Positions 23,610 through 35,547 of a stretch of DNA of 64,000 nt are shown piece after piece. Position 1 is the stretch's first letter. Each line of letters starts with the position of its first letter. Source of the stretch: Brachynemurus nebulosus (Eukaryota; Arthropoda; Insecta; Neuroptera; Myrmeleontidae). The notes beneath the pieces were generated by a model. The model ran no database searches. It was not told the DNA's origin and saw only the letters and a program-made list of their open reading frames with translations. The position numbers and the translations under genes were made by a program. The DNA lies in assembly GCA_035578155.1 (NCBI GenBank), contig JAPWDM010000023.1:4538154-4602153 (forward strand), written 5' to 3'.

Positions 23610-26108
23610 GGGTATAGCCGGATAAGTATAGGCAATTCGGCCCGGGAAGCGGATTATTCTAATAACTATATTGGCGATATGGTGGGACTGTAAGTAATTG
23701 ATATCTACAATTTTAGCGGCCAAAACTAATTAGTTACGAAGATAATTAAAAAAATATAAAAAATTACAATTTTTTTTTCTTAATAACTACTAAATATAAG
23801 AAGATAATTCCAAATTCACATGGAGGTAAACACTCCCGAGAATATTACACATATTTATTATCGTACCAGTCCTCATTATTAACAAGGAAATGCACCCAGA
23901 GTGAAATTCGGGATTTTGATGAAACTTAGCTGGTGTGTAGAATAGGCAAAAATAAGGGACCCGTATTTTTTTTATCGGCCATCTTCCACGTTTACGGGAT
24001 GAAACCAGCCCCTAAAGTTGGGAGTTCAAATCGTATTTCTTAAGATATCTCGAAAACTATAAGAGATAGAGGAAAACTTTAAATTGACGAAATGTTAATC
24101 TTTCAAAGACCTATTCACCTGTGTAGGTTAAACCAGGGTCGGGTTCATAAGAGGGTCTGGAGGGGTGAAAATGGGGATAAATTTTCTTGTACAGCCTGAA
24201 TGGTTCAATTTATCAAATTTTTGTCATCATAAATAGAAAGAGCACCAAAAATTAGGGAGTACGTGTTTTTGCGTTTTTTCGAAATATGTGTGGTATCCAA
24301 GCTATATAAGGAGGAAAAAAATAGGGTAAATTATATTGCATTATATTGATTGCAAATACCTTCTATATTTTTTTTATTTTTATGTTTATTTTCATCATTA
24401 AAATGTAAATTTTTATTTTCCGATTATGGTTCATATATTTTTCAGTACTAACTCAATTGGTAATTTAGCCATGTGTACATTTGGTTACTCATATTAATCA
24501 TATTCGATATTTTTTATACCTATTTCTGCGAAAGTCAAAGTTCTCTGGTGCGCTTGTGTTAATGAATGCTCGACAAGATGCAATAATCTCTTTCGCTCAC
24601 TTGCCAGGTGCTTGGTAATAAATTTTGCGATTTAGGAAACGCGGTTGACACCTATAAAACATACCAAAAGAATAAGAAAAATAGTTTGAATGTTGAGAAA
24701 GAAATAAACCGCGTTTATTTATTTGGTTAAAAAGAAATTTGTAAGAAGACAAAGGCAGTTTTTGAACGGAAGATTATTGCTTCTTGTTGAACATTCATTA
24801 ACACTTGCAGACCAGAGACTTTCTAACTTTGGTAGAAATAGGTATAAAAAATATCGAATATTAGTAACCAAATATACAAATGGCTAAATTACCAATTAAG
24901 TAAGTGCCGAAAAATACATGAATCATTATCGGAAAGTAAAAATTTACATTTTAATGATGAAAATAAACATAAAAATAAGAAAATATAGAAGGTATTTGCA
25001 ATCAATAATAATGCAATATAATCTATCTACCCTATTTTTTTCCTCCTTATATGGCTTGAATACCACACATATTTCGAAAAAACGCAAAAACACGTACCCC
25101 CTAATTTTTGGTGCTCTTTCTATTTATGATGGTAAAAATTTGATAAATTGAACCGTTCAAGCTGTACAAGAAAATTTACCCCCATTTTCACCCCTGCAGA
25201 CCCTCTTATGAACCCGACCCTGGTTTAACCTATACAGGTGAATAGGTCTTTCAAAGAGTAACATTTCGTCAATTTAAAGTTTTCCTCTATCTCTTATAGT
25301 TTTCGAGATATCTTAAGAAATACAATTTGAACCCCCAACTTTAGGGGCTGGTTTCACCCCGTAAACGTGGAAGATGGCCGATAAAAAAAATACGGGTCCC
25401 TTATTTTTGCCTATTCTACACACCAGCGAAGTTTCATCAAAATCCCGAATTTCACTCTGGGTGCATCTCTTTGTAAGGATTATAACAAGAATAATATTCA
25501 ATCCAATGTTATTTTTATAAGGTTCCAATTGAGTGATCACTTCAAAAAAAAATACAGTAACTGTGTCTTAATGCACTTAATTACCACACAAAGTTTCATC
25601 AAAATTCAACACAACATGATGAAAAAAAATATTTTTCACTCTCAATCTACCAAAGAGCCCTCCAGTGGGTCCGAGCCTGGAATTATACACATCTGTCGAA
25701 AGCACTTTAAAAATAAAGTGTTGTATATTATGAAGTGTTTTTCTTATCTCCTATAGTTTTCGAGATAATCAAAGAAATTGAAAGAGGGTATATTTAGATG
25801 TAGGCGATCTGCCCTTTATAGAAAATCCTAATAGTAAATGTGTTGTCATTTATGTGACACAGTATGTACTTCAAATGTATAACTTTCCTAGAACAAAACA
25901 AAACCGTTATGGAATTATAATAGAAAGTTGTCAAAAAATGTGTTGTAATTGGCACTTTTAACACGAAAAATATTAAAATCCAACGAGTATTATATTCTGC
26001 GCTAAAATTGTAAACATCAATTACTTACAGTCTCACCATATCGCCAATATAGTTATTAAAATAATCCGCTTCCGAAGCGGGATTACCTATACTTATCCGG
26101 CTATACCC
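23610..26108. mobile_element. 2.5-kb foldback element, GGGTATAGCCGG termini
   Basis: Termini GGGTATAGCCGGATAAGTAT and complement ending CTTATCCGGCTATACCC. The arms extend to within about 50 bp of each other near 24650-24710, so most of the element can form one hairpin with loops. Inside each arm is a dispersed insect-type repeat (GTTTCATCAAAATCCCGAAT, TAGTTTTCGAGATATCTTAA, CCTAAAGTTGGGAGTTC), also found diverged at about 55590-55870. No protein; no clear TSD. Confidence 0.7.
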
Positions 26109-27071
26109 TTTATTAAAAACAAATGCGATCATTCAGTTGTCAGGTAAAAAATTTGTACAGGTTTTAATATACTATATAAAAATTAGTAAAAGTGTAGTAA
26201 GCTGTTTTTCTTTACACACAGGTAAATGTAAAGTACAGAATTTCGCACAGATATATGTAAAACATAGCTTACCTAGATAGTGTTTTGTAGAGTAAGTAAC
26301 ACAGAATATTCAGAAACCAACTTGCTATCTCTGTACTAGCGATACCAGCGTAGACAGAAAATCTCTACTACTCCCTACCTATATGTTTGTTATGTAGGCA
26401 CACACTGTTTGTACTTGTATGTGTGTAATATATGTATATGTGTGCCTCGCCCTCGCGTACATATACATAACACCACTGTGCACGATGGTCCAATAATGAG
26501 ACAACAATCATCAACAATCCACGTTATACGTTCACTGCACGTGGAACGACTGAAATCGTATAACATCCCATCAAAGGGCGCCAGACGATCCACACAATTT
26601 TGTATTTAGACTGAATCTAATGATCTGTGGTAAGTAAGCAATTTCATGGTAGCCGTAGATAAAAAATATAAACAAATCGTAAAACTGAGTTTTTTAGAGT
26701 GGTGTAGCACGGTTATAAATATTGTAATAATACTAAAAAAATATAAAGAAATATATTGAAAACTTTATATGTGATGAGGATACCTTACAGCAGACCAAAT
26801 GCTATGTCCACTTTCTTTAGACACTGATTTATTAATGTCTCTGAATTGGTCATGTGAAGTTAAATCGTTTTCAACATATACATGTATAGTAATCGAAGTT
26901 TTTAAAAACTTAAAAATTTACATAAGAACAAATAAACCTGGTACCTAAACAAAAAGCGGTTCAAACGATTCAGTTATGGGAGTTGAAAAAATTACGTATG
27001 GCTGATCTAAAGAATAAAATATTTATCTATTACAAATCACCACATACAAAATGTTAAAAATATAAAATTAA
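26109..27071. other. Intergenic or intronic, nothing recognised
   Basis: Overlapping opposite frames at 26390-26609 (66-67 codons) look like chance. If the possible PRC1 exon at 27239-27072 is real, this stretch holds its 3' UTR; a minus-strand AATAAA equivalent lies near 26830. Confidence 0.4.
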
Positions 27072-27239
27072 TTAAAAAATAAAAGGTAATTGGCCTGGTG
27101 AAACTGGCCTTAACTTAGTCGCATCTTTCGGTGTCTTCGGACTTTTATTAGTAATTATTAAGCTTTTTTCAGGCATTTTTTGTCGATTTTCTTTTTGTTC
27201 AGTGTGTACAAACACAGAACTTCGAGCCAATACTCCTTC
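27072..27239 (-). CDS. PRC1: Possible last exon of PRC1
   Basis: An open stretch on the minus strand preceded by an acceptor-like TTGCTTCTTTTTAAG and read in phase 0: E-G-V-L-A-R-S-S-V-F, then T-E-Q-K-E-N-R-Q-K, K-S-P-K-T-P-K-D and P-V-S-P-G-Q-L-P-F-I-F, stop TAA at 27072. It is Lys/Ser/Pro-rich with three SP/TP sites and a KEN motif, the kind of tail expected on PRC1, a Cdk and APC/C target. PRC1 exon 5 ends Y-Q-V-F-K at AAG/GTTAAT in phase 0 on the same strand. Joining them gives about 631 residues, close to human PRC1 (620). The intron would be 11.8 kb of transposons. No direct homology was proven; it may instead belong to another gene or none. Confidence 0.45.
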   Translation of the reverse strand, partial: EGVLARSSVFVHTEQKENRQKMPEKSLIITNKSPKTPKDATKLRPVSPGQLPFIF

Positions 27240-27455
27240 CTTAAAAAGAAGCAACAATCAATATCAATAAAAAAAACCTACTAACTAAAGTATTTACAGA
27301 GACAATTTAACTCATGTCTATTAAGTCCCATAAGAATATTGTAAGTTTTTCATTTTTACCATGGGAAAAAAATTAAGACAATTTTTTTATAGCAAAAAAA
27401 TGATAGGAAACTTCTGTTCGATCGTTTCATTGTAGCTAAACATGATAAAAATGAA

Positions 27456-27748
27456 AATTAAAAATCACAAAGTGATTGAAAAAATTATCCGGATCGGCCG
27501 GGAATCGAACCCAGGATTTCCTGGTATTCCCGGCCGATCCGGATAATTTTTTCAATCACTTTGTGATTTTTAATTTACATATGTGGTTTTTGGTCATGTT
27601 AACCAAAGGAAGTCGAGTGCTTAAAGTTTCAGTTTAGCTGAACGATAAGTGAACATATGAATACTACGTGTGTTTTAAATGCAGACAAAAGTCTGTCATA
27701 CGTAGTAGTGTTTCACAAGCACTCGATAATATTTGAAATTGAAAAAAT
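27456..27748. repeat. tRNA-linked foldback plus body, copy 2
   Basis: Short foldback 27456-27576 with the same outer arms as 2350-2641, but each arm holds only the 3' half of the tRNA-like module (T arm CTGGGTTCGATTCCC, acceptor half GGCCGATCC). It is followed by the same 165-bp body as at 2642-2806. The tRNA-like part has been cut down symmetrically. Confidence 0.65.
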
Positions 27749-29158
27749 GATAAAAATGAAAAAAAGGTTTTCTATTGGTAAATTTAATTGATTTCAAAAC
27801 CATAGTAATGAAATATTAAATAATACACTTTTGACTCGTTGTAAGTTTATCTATATACATATAAAAGAGAAATACCACTCATTCACTCACTCATCTATCA
27901 CAAAATTTCCAGAACTATAATACCTACAAACTCTAAATTTGGCATGTAGGTCCCTATTGGGTCGTAAGCGCTCGCTAAGAAAGGGTTTTGTAAAATTTTT
28001 TGTCTAACCGTCGAAATTTAATCGAAAACCGTAAAATATCAATTTTTATTACAATATACAACAATAAATAAATATTTCTATAAATACCACCAATAATATT
28101 TTTACCTACGACTACTATGAAATTACTTATTTACTGTGCAAAATACTATTAATTTGTATTCTAAAAAGAAATAAACAACTGGACTCTCCAGTTATCCCAG
28201 TTAACATCAATTGGCACATCTGTTGTTCTCAGCAAATTCCATACAGATGAAATTTCCATCAAGCCGGTCTCGGTCATCCTGATATTAAAAATGAAATATG
28301 AACTTTACTTATCTGTCCTCAGTAGTTTCGAGAAAACGGTAGCAGGTATCAAAAAAAAAAAAAATGATGAAACAAGACTATAGGTAAAATTGGTATACGA
28401 ATCAAAAAAAAAAAAGATCAAAGTTAAAGTTATCCTGTAGGACCTTAGGACCCCTAAGAAAGCCTAAAGTAAACGACTGGACGTATCGTTATCAAATTTT
28501 TGGCTCTCCAAAGAAACCCAAAATAAATGGCTGGGCGGATCTTGACCAAATTTTTCTCGAATAGTACTGAGATTCTGAAAAAATGGACATAAGGCTAAAA
28601 TTCCCCCGTAGGCTTTTGCGGACCCAAAAAACCCTTCAAATAAACGATCAGACGGATTTTATCCAAATGTTTCTCAAATATTATTGAGATTCCAAAATAA
28701 TGTGAATTCAGAAATATTATCCAGAGCCCTGGGGCCTCAAAATGTCTTACAAATTACAGTGCTCTTAAAATTGTCAGTATGAATATATAACTATCTACGA
28801 TAAGATCTCAAGGTATGAAAATTAGACATGCTATTGAAATACGAATATAGCGAAGAATTTCAGAATATCTGATTTGAAATTAAGGTGAAGTTGGAATGAT
28901 TCCTCCAGCGCTATCGAGTTAAACAACTCTATACTCTAATTAAACAACTAGACTGATTTTGATAAAATTTTATGAAAATTAGTTATGCTATAAAAATATG
29001 AATATGACTTGAAAATATGAATAATACTTTATAGTCGAGCGAGCGAAGCGAAGCACAAGAAACTGATTTTGTACAAGATTTCAGAATATTAAATTTAAAT
29101 GGACGTGTGCTCACATTGTCCATCAGTTACACCAAATAGGGCGCAAATTAAAAGGATG

Positions 29159-29337
29159 TGGCTATTTATACATACAGTATGTATACGCAATTGGCTATTT
29201 ATACATACCGTATGTATAAGCAATTGGCTATTTATACATACAGTATGTATATGAAATTGGCTATTTATACATACAGTATGTATATGAAATATTTTGTTTA
29301 AACATGCAGTATGTATACGCAGTTGACTACTTATTCA
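29159..29337 (+). repeat. 33-bp hairpin minisatellite, forward array
   Basis: Units start at 29159, 29192, 29225 and 29258, exactly 33 bp apart, and a decayed fifth follows. Each contains the palindrome TATACATACAGTATGTATA preceded by TGGCTATT. Confidence 0.9.
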
Positions 29338-29529
29338 GAATTACCGTAATTTCTGATGTATACTGCGCACAATGAGCACCAAAAATATCGTCCAAATTTC
29401 GTGGTGCGCGTATTAAAATGGACTTTTCCACTGGTGACAATAAAATAACTTATATTAACAAATTTATCGATTCTAATAATAACGAATTTCTCGCGTACCA
29501 CCGCCACCGATTGAATTTTGTATAATTTT

Positions 29530-30110
29530 TTTAGCTTAAGAACGGATTTTTGGGGACGCGAACCGGAAGTTGCATATCTGAGGTCTAAAAAAAAATGTAG
29601 TATCAATTTTTACCAATATAAACTCAGTTTTAAGTATAATTTTTGAATGGTATATTTTGGTTTTTATTCATAGAAATTAGTGAAAAATGAACGGGACATC
29701 ACCAATGAAACCTCATTCCTGGGCAAAGGGTAATTATTTATAAATGTGTCTCGGCGTGTAATCACCAAATCTCAAATTATTTAATTACCCTTTGCCTGAA
29801 AATGAGGTTTCAATGATGTCGTCCGGTCCATTTTCCACTTACTTCTATCAATACAAGCCGTAATATACCTACCATAATTGCCTATCCAATATTACAAATT
29901 TGACACGTAATATCACGAAAACTAAGCAAAATATCGAAAAACTTCATTCATTCTTTTTTGTGCTACTCACCAAGTTCCATAAGAATCGATCTTTAATTTT
30001 TGTTGCTATGGTAACGGAAAACATCTTTTAGTAACCCCTAGGCTTGAAATTCGAAGGGTTGAAAAATACACTTCCGGTCCGCGTCGCCAAAAATCCGTTT
30101 AGGGGATAAC
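29530..30110. repeat. Nested palindromes inside the minisatellite block
   Basis: AACGGATTTTTGGGGACGCG (about 29539) pairs with CGCGTCGCCAAAAATCCGTT (about 30080). Inside it, 29690-29833 forms its own hairpin: CCAATGAAACCTCATTCCTG and CAAAGGGTAATTA against TAATTACCCTTTG and AATGAGGTTTCAATG. Confidence 0.65.
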
Positions 30111-30469
30111 TTCGTAAACCAAAAAGATTATGTAAAAAAATAATTCAGCTCAATCGGAGGTATTCGGTTATTATAATTGTGTAGTTATCATAAAAATATT
30201 AATTGTAATAATAGCGCATTCAGTCAGTATGTATAAGTAGCCAACTACGTAATCAGTTTAGTTTAGGTATATAACTACATACTGCAGGTTTAAATAGCCA
30301 ATTCAGTATACACATATCGTCAGCTGAGTATTAGTTTGTACCAAGTCAACTTTTTAAATATTTTTTCTAGATAGTTGTTTTGTTAGTTTTGGACATTGAG
30401 GAAGCCGAAACCACTATTAGAAAAAAATTTTTTTAAAAATTGACTTGGTGCAAACCAATACTCAGCTGA

Positions 30470-30625
30470 CTATATGTATTAAACAGCCAATTTCATATAA
30501 CTACTATATATGTATAAATAGCCAATTTCCTATACATACTGTATGTATAAATAGCCAATTGCGTATACATACTGTATGTATAAATAGCCAATTGGTTATA
30601 CATACTGTATGTATAAATAGCCACA
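30470..30625 (-). repeat. 33-bp hairpin minisatellite, inverted array
   Basis: Four to five units complementary to 29159-29337 (AATAGCCA after each TATACATACTGTATGTATA). The two arrays are the ends of a 1.47-kb inverted-repeat block nested in the Helitron-like element. Confidence 0.9.
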
Positions 30626-31643
30626 TCCAAATTAAAAAACTGAAGAAATTTGACAATTTTTACTCAAGTACTGTTGAGATTTCTGTGAAAGATGAAAGTG
30701 ACGTTAAAATGATTTCCCGGGGCCTTGGTGCCTTGAAGGGCCTAAAATATAAACAATTCTAAAACTGCTGGTATAGGTACTTATACTAAATTCTTACGGT
30801 GCGGAAATTAGCCATGCTAATAAAATATGAAGATAGTTATTTTAGAGTCATTGGGCGAGCAGAGTCAAGTGCTATAAATAATAGATTTTGCACAGAATTT
30901 TGGAATATATGATTGAATTGAACCGAACCTATAATTCAGGTAATTTTATGCGAGTAAAACCGCGGGTCGCAGCTAGCGGCTAATATGTATGAAATAGAAA
31001 AGGTAATTATGCACTTATGATGTGCATTAGAAATGTATATTTTTTTTAATTTTAAATGGAACTAGAGACAAAAATAACAGATTCTACGTTTTTTTTTTTT
31101 TACGGACTCCTCGATAAATAATTAAAATATTGATTTAAAATTGTCTGATTCAATATTATTTCAGCCATTTTTCATAAATGTGTGAACGTTCTATGTATGT
31201 TTATTAGTATTACCAAGGAACAGAGACGTAAGTAGAACAAGCCTTCATATGGAATTTGTCTGCCCAAAAAATATAGTGTAAAAAACGACAGCTAGATGGC
31301 AAAACACTATGAATTTATGTCGAGTCCCTATACTAAAATATAGTCCGGACATGTCAGCCATTTTTCATCAAAGAATGTCAAAATAATTATCACATGTTTG
31401 AGTAAATTGAGTCTTAATAAGTTACAAGTTAAAAAGTTTTAAATTTAAATATTCTTTCTAAGTTAAATTATATGATATTTTTAAAAATATTTAATTTATT
31501 TCCAGTTTATTTTTGACGAAACTTTGATGGAAAATGGCGGACTATCAAAAACCATGTCCTGACTAGTAAAATGCTTGCAGTGCCACATAGTAGTTGCCTC
31601 TGTGAACTACGTCTCGCCTCAGTCTGAAATTGTCCAAAAAATT

Positions 31644-31962
31644 GCTGGCGTTCGAAACGAAAATTTTGTTAGCGTAACTTTAGCTAATTGAGCTTTTACC
31701 GTTACAAACCAGAGGACTCTGATTCAAAAAATTAATGCACGTTAATTATTTTTCATGATTTTTCACAGTATAAATACTTAATTTCTGAAGTACAGCCACA
31801 TTTTAAAATTATGGAATAAAAATAATCAGTCACCATGTTAGAAATTGTTGTTTTAAGATAAATAATGTATGTGAATTTTTGAATGCGTGCCCTCTGGTTT
31901 GTAACGGTAAAAGCTCAATTAGCTAACGTTACGCTAACAAAATTTTCGTTTCGAACGCCAGC
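31644..31962. mobile_element. 319-bp MITE, GCTGGCGTTCGAAACG termini
   Basis: Inverted repeats of about 70 bp: GCTGGCGTTCGAAACGAAAA and the complement ending CGTTTCGAACGCCAGC, both followed inward by a GCTCAATTAGCTAA / TTAGCTAATTGAGC block. ATT flanks both ends (31641-31643 and 31963-31965), a possible 3-bp TSD. Confidence 0.7.
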
Positions 31963-32239
31963 ATTAACACAGGTTGCGCTTTCTACGTACGTCTATCTGC
32001 ACTGGTATTACTACATGCATACTCTTTCTTTATTAGTTTTTTAATGGCGGTATTTTTTTTAAAATAATTCGCGCGCGGAAGTTTAAAATGCATAACATTT
32101 GACAAAACACTGAATTAGAGATTCTAATATTCCACAAATATGTAGCTGCTGCAAATAAAAATATATTTTAACATTTCATCCAAAAGTTTTGTAATATTTT
32201 TCTTTTAATTTTGGAAAATTCTGATTATTTAAATTCTAT

Positions 32240-32525
32240 AGATGGTATATAAACTCTAGAAAAATCCGTTTCAAATTTATTAACGTACGCATATCAAATA
32301 TAAAGAAACGACAGGTTAACAATGAACCAGTTTGTTTGTAAAGTTCAGTAAAACGTTATTAAAATCTAGAATGGTCTATTTAATTATTGTTGATTGTATA
32401 ACATTCAAATTTTTTGTAACGGTCGTATAAGTTCTAGAAAAATCCACCCGACGTTTGAGAAGAATATAAATAACCAGCAAGCCAACAATTAAGCAGTCTG
32501 TTTGTAGAGTCCAGTGCATTCAAAC
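32240..32525 (+). promoter_or_regulatory. Two tandem promoter-like units
   Basis: Each unit has CTCTAGAAAAATCC (TTCTAGAA in the second, an HSE-like inverted pair), then a TATA-like box (AAATATAAAGA near 32299; GAATATAAATAA near 32465), an AACAATGAACCAGTTTGTTTG / AACAATTAAGCAGTCTGTTTG block, and an initiator-like TTCAGT / TCCAGT. They are diverged duplicates about 190 bp apart, upstream of the ATG at 32592. Function inferred only from layout. Confidence 0.4.
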
Positions 32526-33487
32526 TTTAATATTTTTGGGCAATTATTGGCGATTATAGATTATTTACGATTATAAATATTGTTGAGAGAATGGCTAGCT
32601 CGAATAACTCGGTTAATTTATGCGAGGGTTGTAGTATGTTGTAGTATTTTATTTTGTGATAGTGCCGCGTTTAGTTTTGAGGACATGAAAATTATTTTTA
32701 ATTCGACATGGCGTACTTTTAGGTTTTTATAATATACAATATAAATGATGCGACGCAAAATAAAAATTGTTAAGTTTATTTTAAAAACGATCGAAAAACT
32801 TACTATATAACTGAGTTGAACATTGAAAAAGATTCCAGAAGATTCTATTCAAAAGCTAACAAAGATAATATAGAAGCTCGCGTTTCCATTTGAGAGTGTT
32901 CCATTGGAGAATAAGTACTGTACTGCTTTCGTATCCGACGAACACGAGTGCCATCTTTGATTTGGACACTTTTTCCAATACATTGAGTTTCGTCTCCTTG
33001 TCTAATCTCCATAGAAATAATATTGAATCAGACGACAATTTTAAATCAATATTTTAATTATTTATCGAGAAGTCCGCAAAAAAATAAAAACGTAGAATCT
33101 ATTATTTTTGTCTCTAGTTTCATTTATTATTTAAAAAATTATACATTTCTAATGCACATCGTAAGTGCATAATTACCTCTTCTATTAGCTAACACAAATC
33201 GATTAGAACGCGTTGTACCCAAGACGTCTTGGTTTAAATGTTTGTTTTATTAACATACACACAGTATTAAATTATCCGTTAAAGAAAATCGAAGTATATT
33301 GTCAAAACTAACTAAACTAACCTAATCTTAATATTAACCTCACCACCTAATTTTTATATCATCTACTAACATCGGTTAAATATAATTTTATTAAAAAATA
33401 ATTAGTTTTATTTTTAATGGCTTAATGCGGAAAATACACATAGGATTATGATAATTGCGAAGGATATGTGCGGAATTTACCTATGAC

Positions 33488-33670
33488 CAGTGTTCCCTCT
33501 AATTTTTTATGACCTGTGTGCGCACTTTTTTAAACGTGTGCAGTTTTTTCCAAAATAAAAATAATTTTGTGCGGCAATTAAAAAAGCACATATAATAGAA
33601 AATACGCTGCCAATGGGGTGTGGCACACAGGTCCCTCGTACTCGTAAAAAATTTTAAAACAGTATTCTAC

Positions 33671-33731
<61 letters not shown>

Positions 33732-34604
33732 TGCGAAATTATATTTTCGACTTAAAGTTCATAAAAAATTGTTGTAACTCAAAATACTTAAGCGCTAAAT
33801 TATAAAATAATAGCAAAAATATTTTAGAAACTAACCCCCAAAATACTTAAAAAATTTGAGCTAAGTGGGACTAGCAGTAAATTAGATATTGACTTTTAAG
33901 GGGATTCCAAGGTAGCGCCGTGGATACTATTACTCCGAATGCAATAAAAGTTGTAGGGGACCATCGAGGAACCAGACCGCACAACTTCTGAAAATTTCAT
34001 AAAAAAGAATTGAATAGTTCAGAAGTTATGCCACTTGGTGCAATTTAGTATATTAATGGAACGACAAGCGGCGTAGTTACAGTTACGCCGATTTCGATTA
34101 AATTCATAGGGGACCATCTAGAAACTAAACTGCATAATTTTTGAAAAGTTCATTAAAAACAATCGAATAGTTCAGAAGTTATGCGGTGCAAACTGGCGAT
34201 ACACAGACGGACGGACGGACAGACACCAAACCAAAATTGTTCAGGAAGCTCTAAAACGTAAAATGTGCGTAAAAAATTTTATTTTGGACGGAAAAATTTT
34301 TTTTATTATTCAAAAGTGATCACAATAATTCCGCTACTTTAGTAGTCCCGGAAGCAAAATATAATACAGAGTAGTATTAATATTCATCTATACCTATACA
34401 CAAAAACTACAGTTGGCGGTTTATTCAAATCTAAAACTACATTTGATTCAATTTTTTTTATTTTAGTTTTTTATATGGATTTCATATGCAGGTGCAATTT
34501 TTCTTTACACGAAAAAAACTTTTGTGCGCGCGAATATTTTTCATGTGCGCTATGTTTAAAATTTATGTGCACGCGCACACGCGCTCGGCTTAGAGGGAAC
34601 ACTG
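33488..34604. mobile_element. hAT-like element (1.1 kb) with perfect TSD
   Basis: Ends CAGTGTTCCCTCTAATTTTT and the complement of GCTTAGAGGGAACACTG, flanked by the identical 8-bp repeat CCTATGAC at 33480-33487 and 34605-34612. Contains (AT)n at 33674-33730 and two diverged units of about 150 bp (33905-34190; GGGGACCATC..., AATAGTTCAGAAGTTATG), followed by ACGGACGGACGGACAGAC. No transposase left. Confidence 0.85.
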
Positions 34605-34612
34605 CCTATGAC

Positions 34613-35545
34613 CTTATCTTAATAATTATTTGGTGCTAAAATTACCACCGCCCGTTATTTATAATTAATTGTATCTTTTGTTTTGATAAATAAAAGTTTC
34701 GTTAACTTAATTTTCAATTTATTTTACTTACAATACATACTTAGATTAATTTGTGAATAACATTCAAACCTTTAAATTTATCTGTAACAGACTCCCAACA
34801 AATGTATTTGTTTGAAATATATGCATTTCGTCACATATTATCCGGCGTCTTTGACTGATTCGCGATTTAGCTGACTAATACGCGTAATGGAAATTTTCGC
34901 GTATTAGCTGTAACATAAGCAACGTCAGAAATTGAAATAAAACTCTTTTTCGTAAATGCGAATTTTATTATCTGAAAAGAGTAAGGTATATGATTATATT
35001 TCAATCTGTTTTATTATTGCCTACAACGAATCAAAAGTGTAAAATGTATTTACTAAATTTATTTTATTCGTTAAATTGTCTTACCGAATTATACTCCAAT
35101 TTACTATTTTTTCTAAATAAATTGGTTTTTTCTGCAACTCAAATTTGTTACATAAAATACTCCAACTGTGCTGTCGTATTTTTAGAATTTCGTAATTCTA
35201 GCAACGAAATCCTTATGAATTCATCATTTCTGTCATCGCATTATGTGATCTACCTACACTTACATCACTTTGTAATCAACAGTGTCGTTTTTTTAAATAT
35301 TAGGTATTGGAATTTTTTAACTCGTATAGAAAGTAAAAGATTCAGATAATCGTATTATTAACAAATTAAAGCCTAATTTTAATATTAAATGAAAGCAAAA
35401 AATATTTTGTCGCAAGAATTGTGAAAAACTCTAGCTAGTGAACTACGAAATTCTGACTTAATGCGTGGCTAACACGCACTTGTTGAATTTTTGCTAGTTA
35501 GTCAGTCTGTTATTTTCGTTAAATTGCTAGGCGACAAATTTTCGT
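34613..35545. other. No recognised gene; longest unassigned frame
   Basis: Between two elements. A plus-strand frame of 119 codons (34990-35349) is rich in Leu, Ser, Asn, Phe and Tyr with no motif, signal sequence or homologue I recognise. In DNA this A+T-rich it may be chance. Confidence 0.4.
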
Positions 35546-35547
35546 TA

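Larger units (their letters stand above)
27850..30983 (+). mobile_element. Candidate non-autonomous Helitron
   Basis: Starts TCTATATACATATAAAAGAG after an A, followed by AAATACCACTCATTCACTCA and AAATTTGGCATGTAGGTCC, a 5' pattern common to insect Helitron-like repeats. Ends near AAACCGCGGGTCGCAGCTAG CGGCTAA before T, where CCGC/GCGG can form a hairpin and CTAG or CTAA gives the CTRR end. Internal diverged tandem units of about 130 bp run 28430-28760. It is split by the inverted-repeat block 29159-30625. No Rep/helicase gene. End assignment is tentative. Confidence 0.35.
30992..33195. mobile_element. 2.2-kb inverted-repeat element
   Basis: Arms of about 180 bp: AAGGTAATTATGCACTTATG and AACTAGAGACAAAAATAACA at the left, complemented at 33005-33190. 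The loop holds a nested MITE (31644-31962), two promoter-like units (32240-32525), a short frame opening M-A-S-S-N-N-S-V-N-L-C-E-G-C-S at 32592, and an unrecognised 60-codon frame on the minus strand (33038-32856). This looks like a deleted transposon that kept its promoter and the first codons of its gene. Confidence 0.5.

Noticed and set aside
26390..26609. Overlapping opposite frames with Cys/Arg-rich text
   Set aside because: Both strands open over the same bases, no motif; probably chance in a slightly G+C-richer patch.
29159..30625. CRISPR-like array
   Set aside because: Tandem 33-bp units have no unique spacers and the genome is eukaryotic; this is a minisatellite.
34990..35349. 119-codon open frame, plus strand
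   Set aside because: Longest frame not explained by a gene or repeat, but it has no motif, no signal peptide, no splice context and an amino acid composition expected from A+T-rich DNA.
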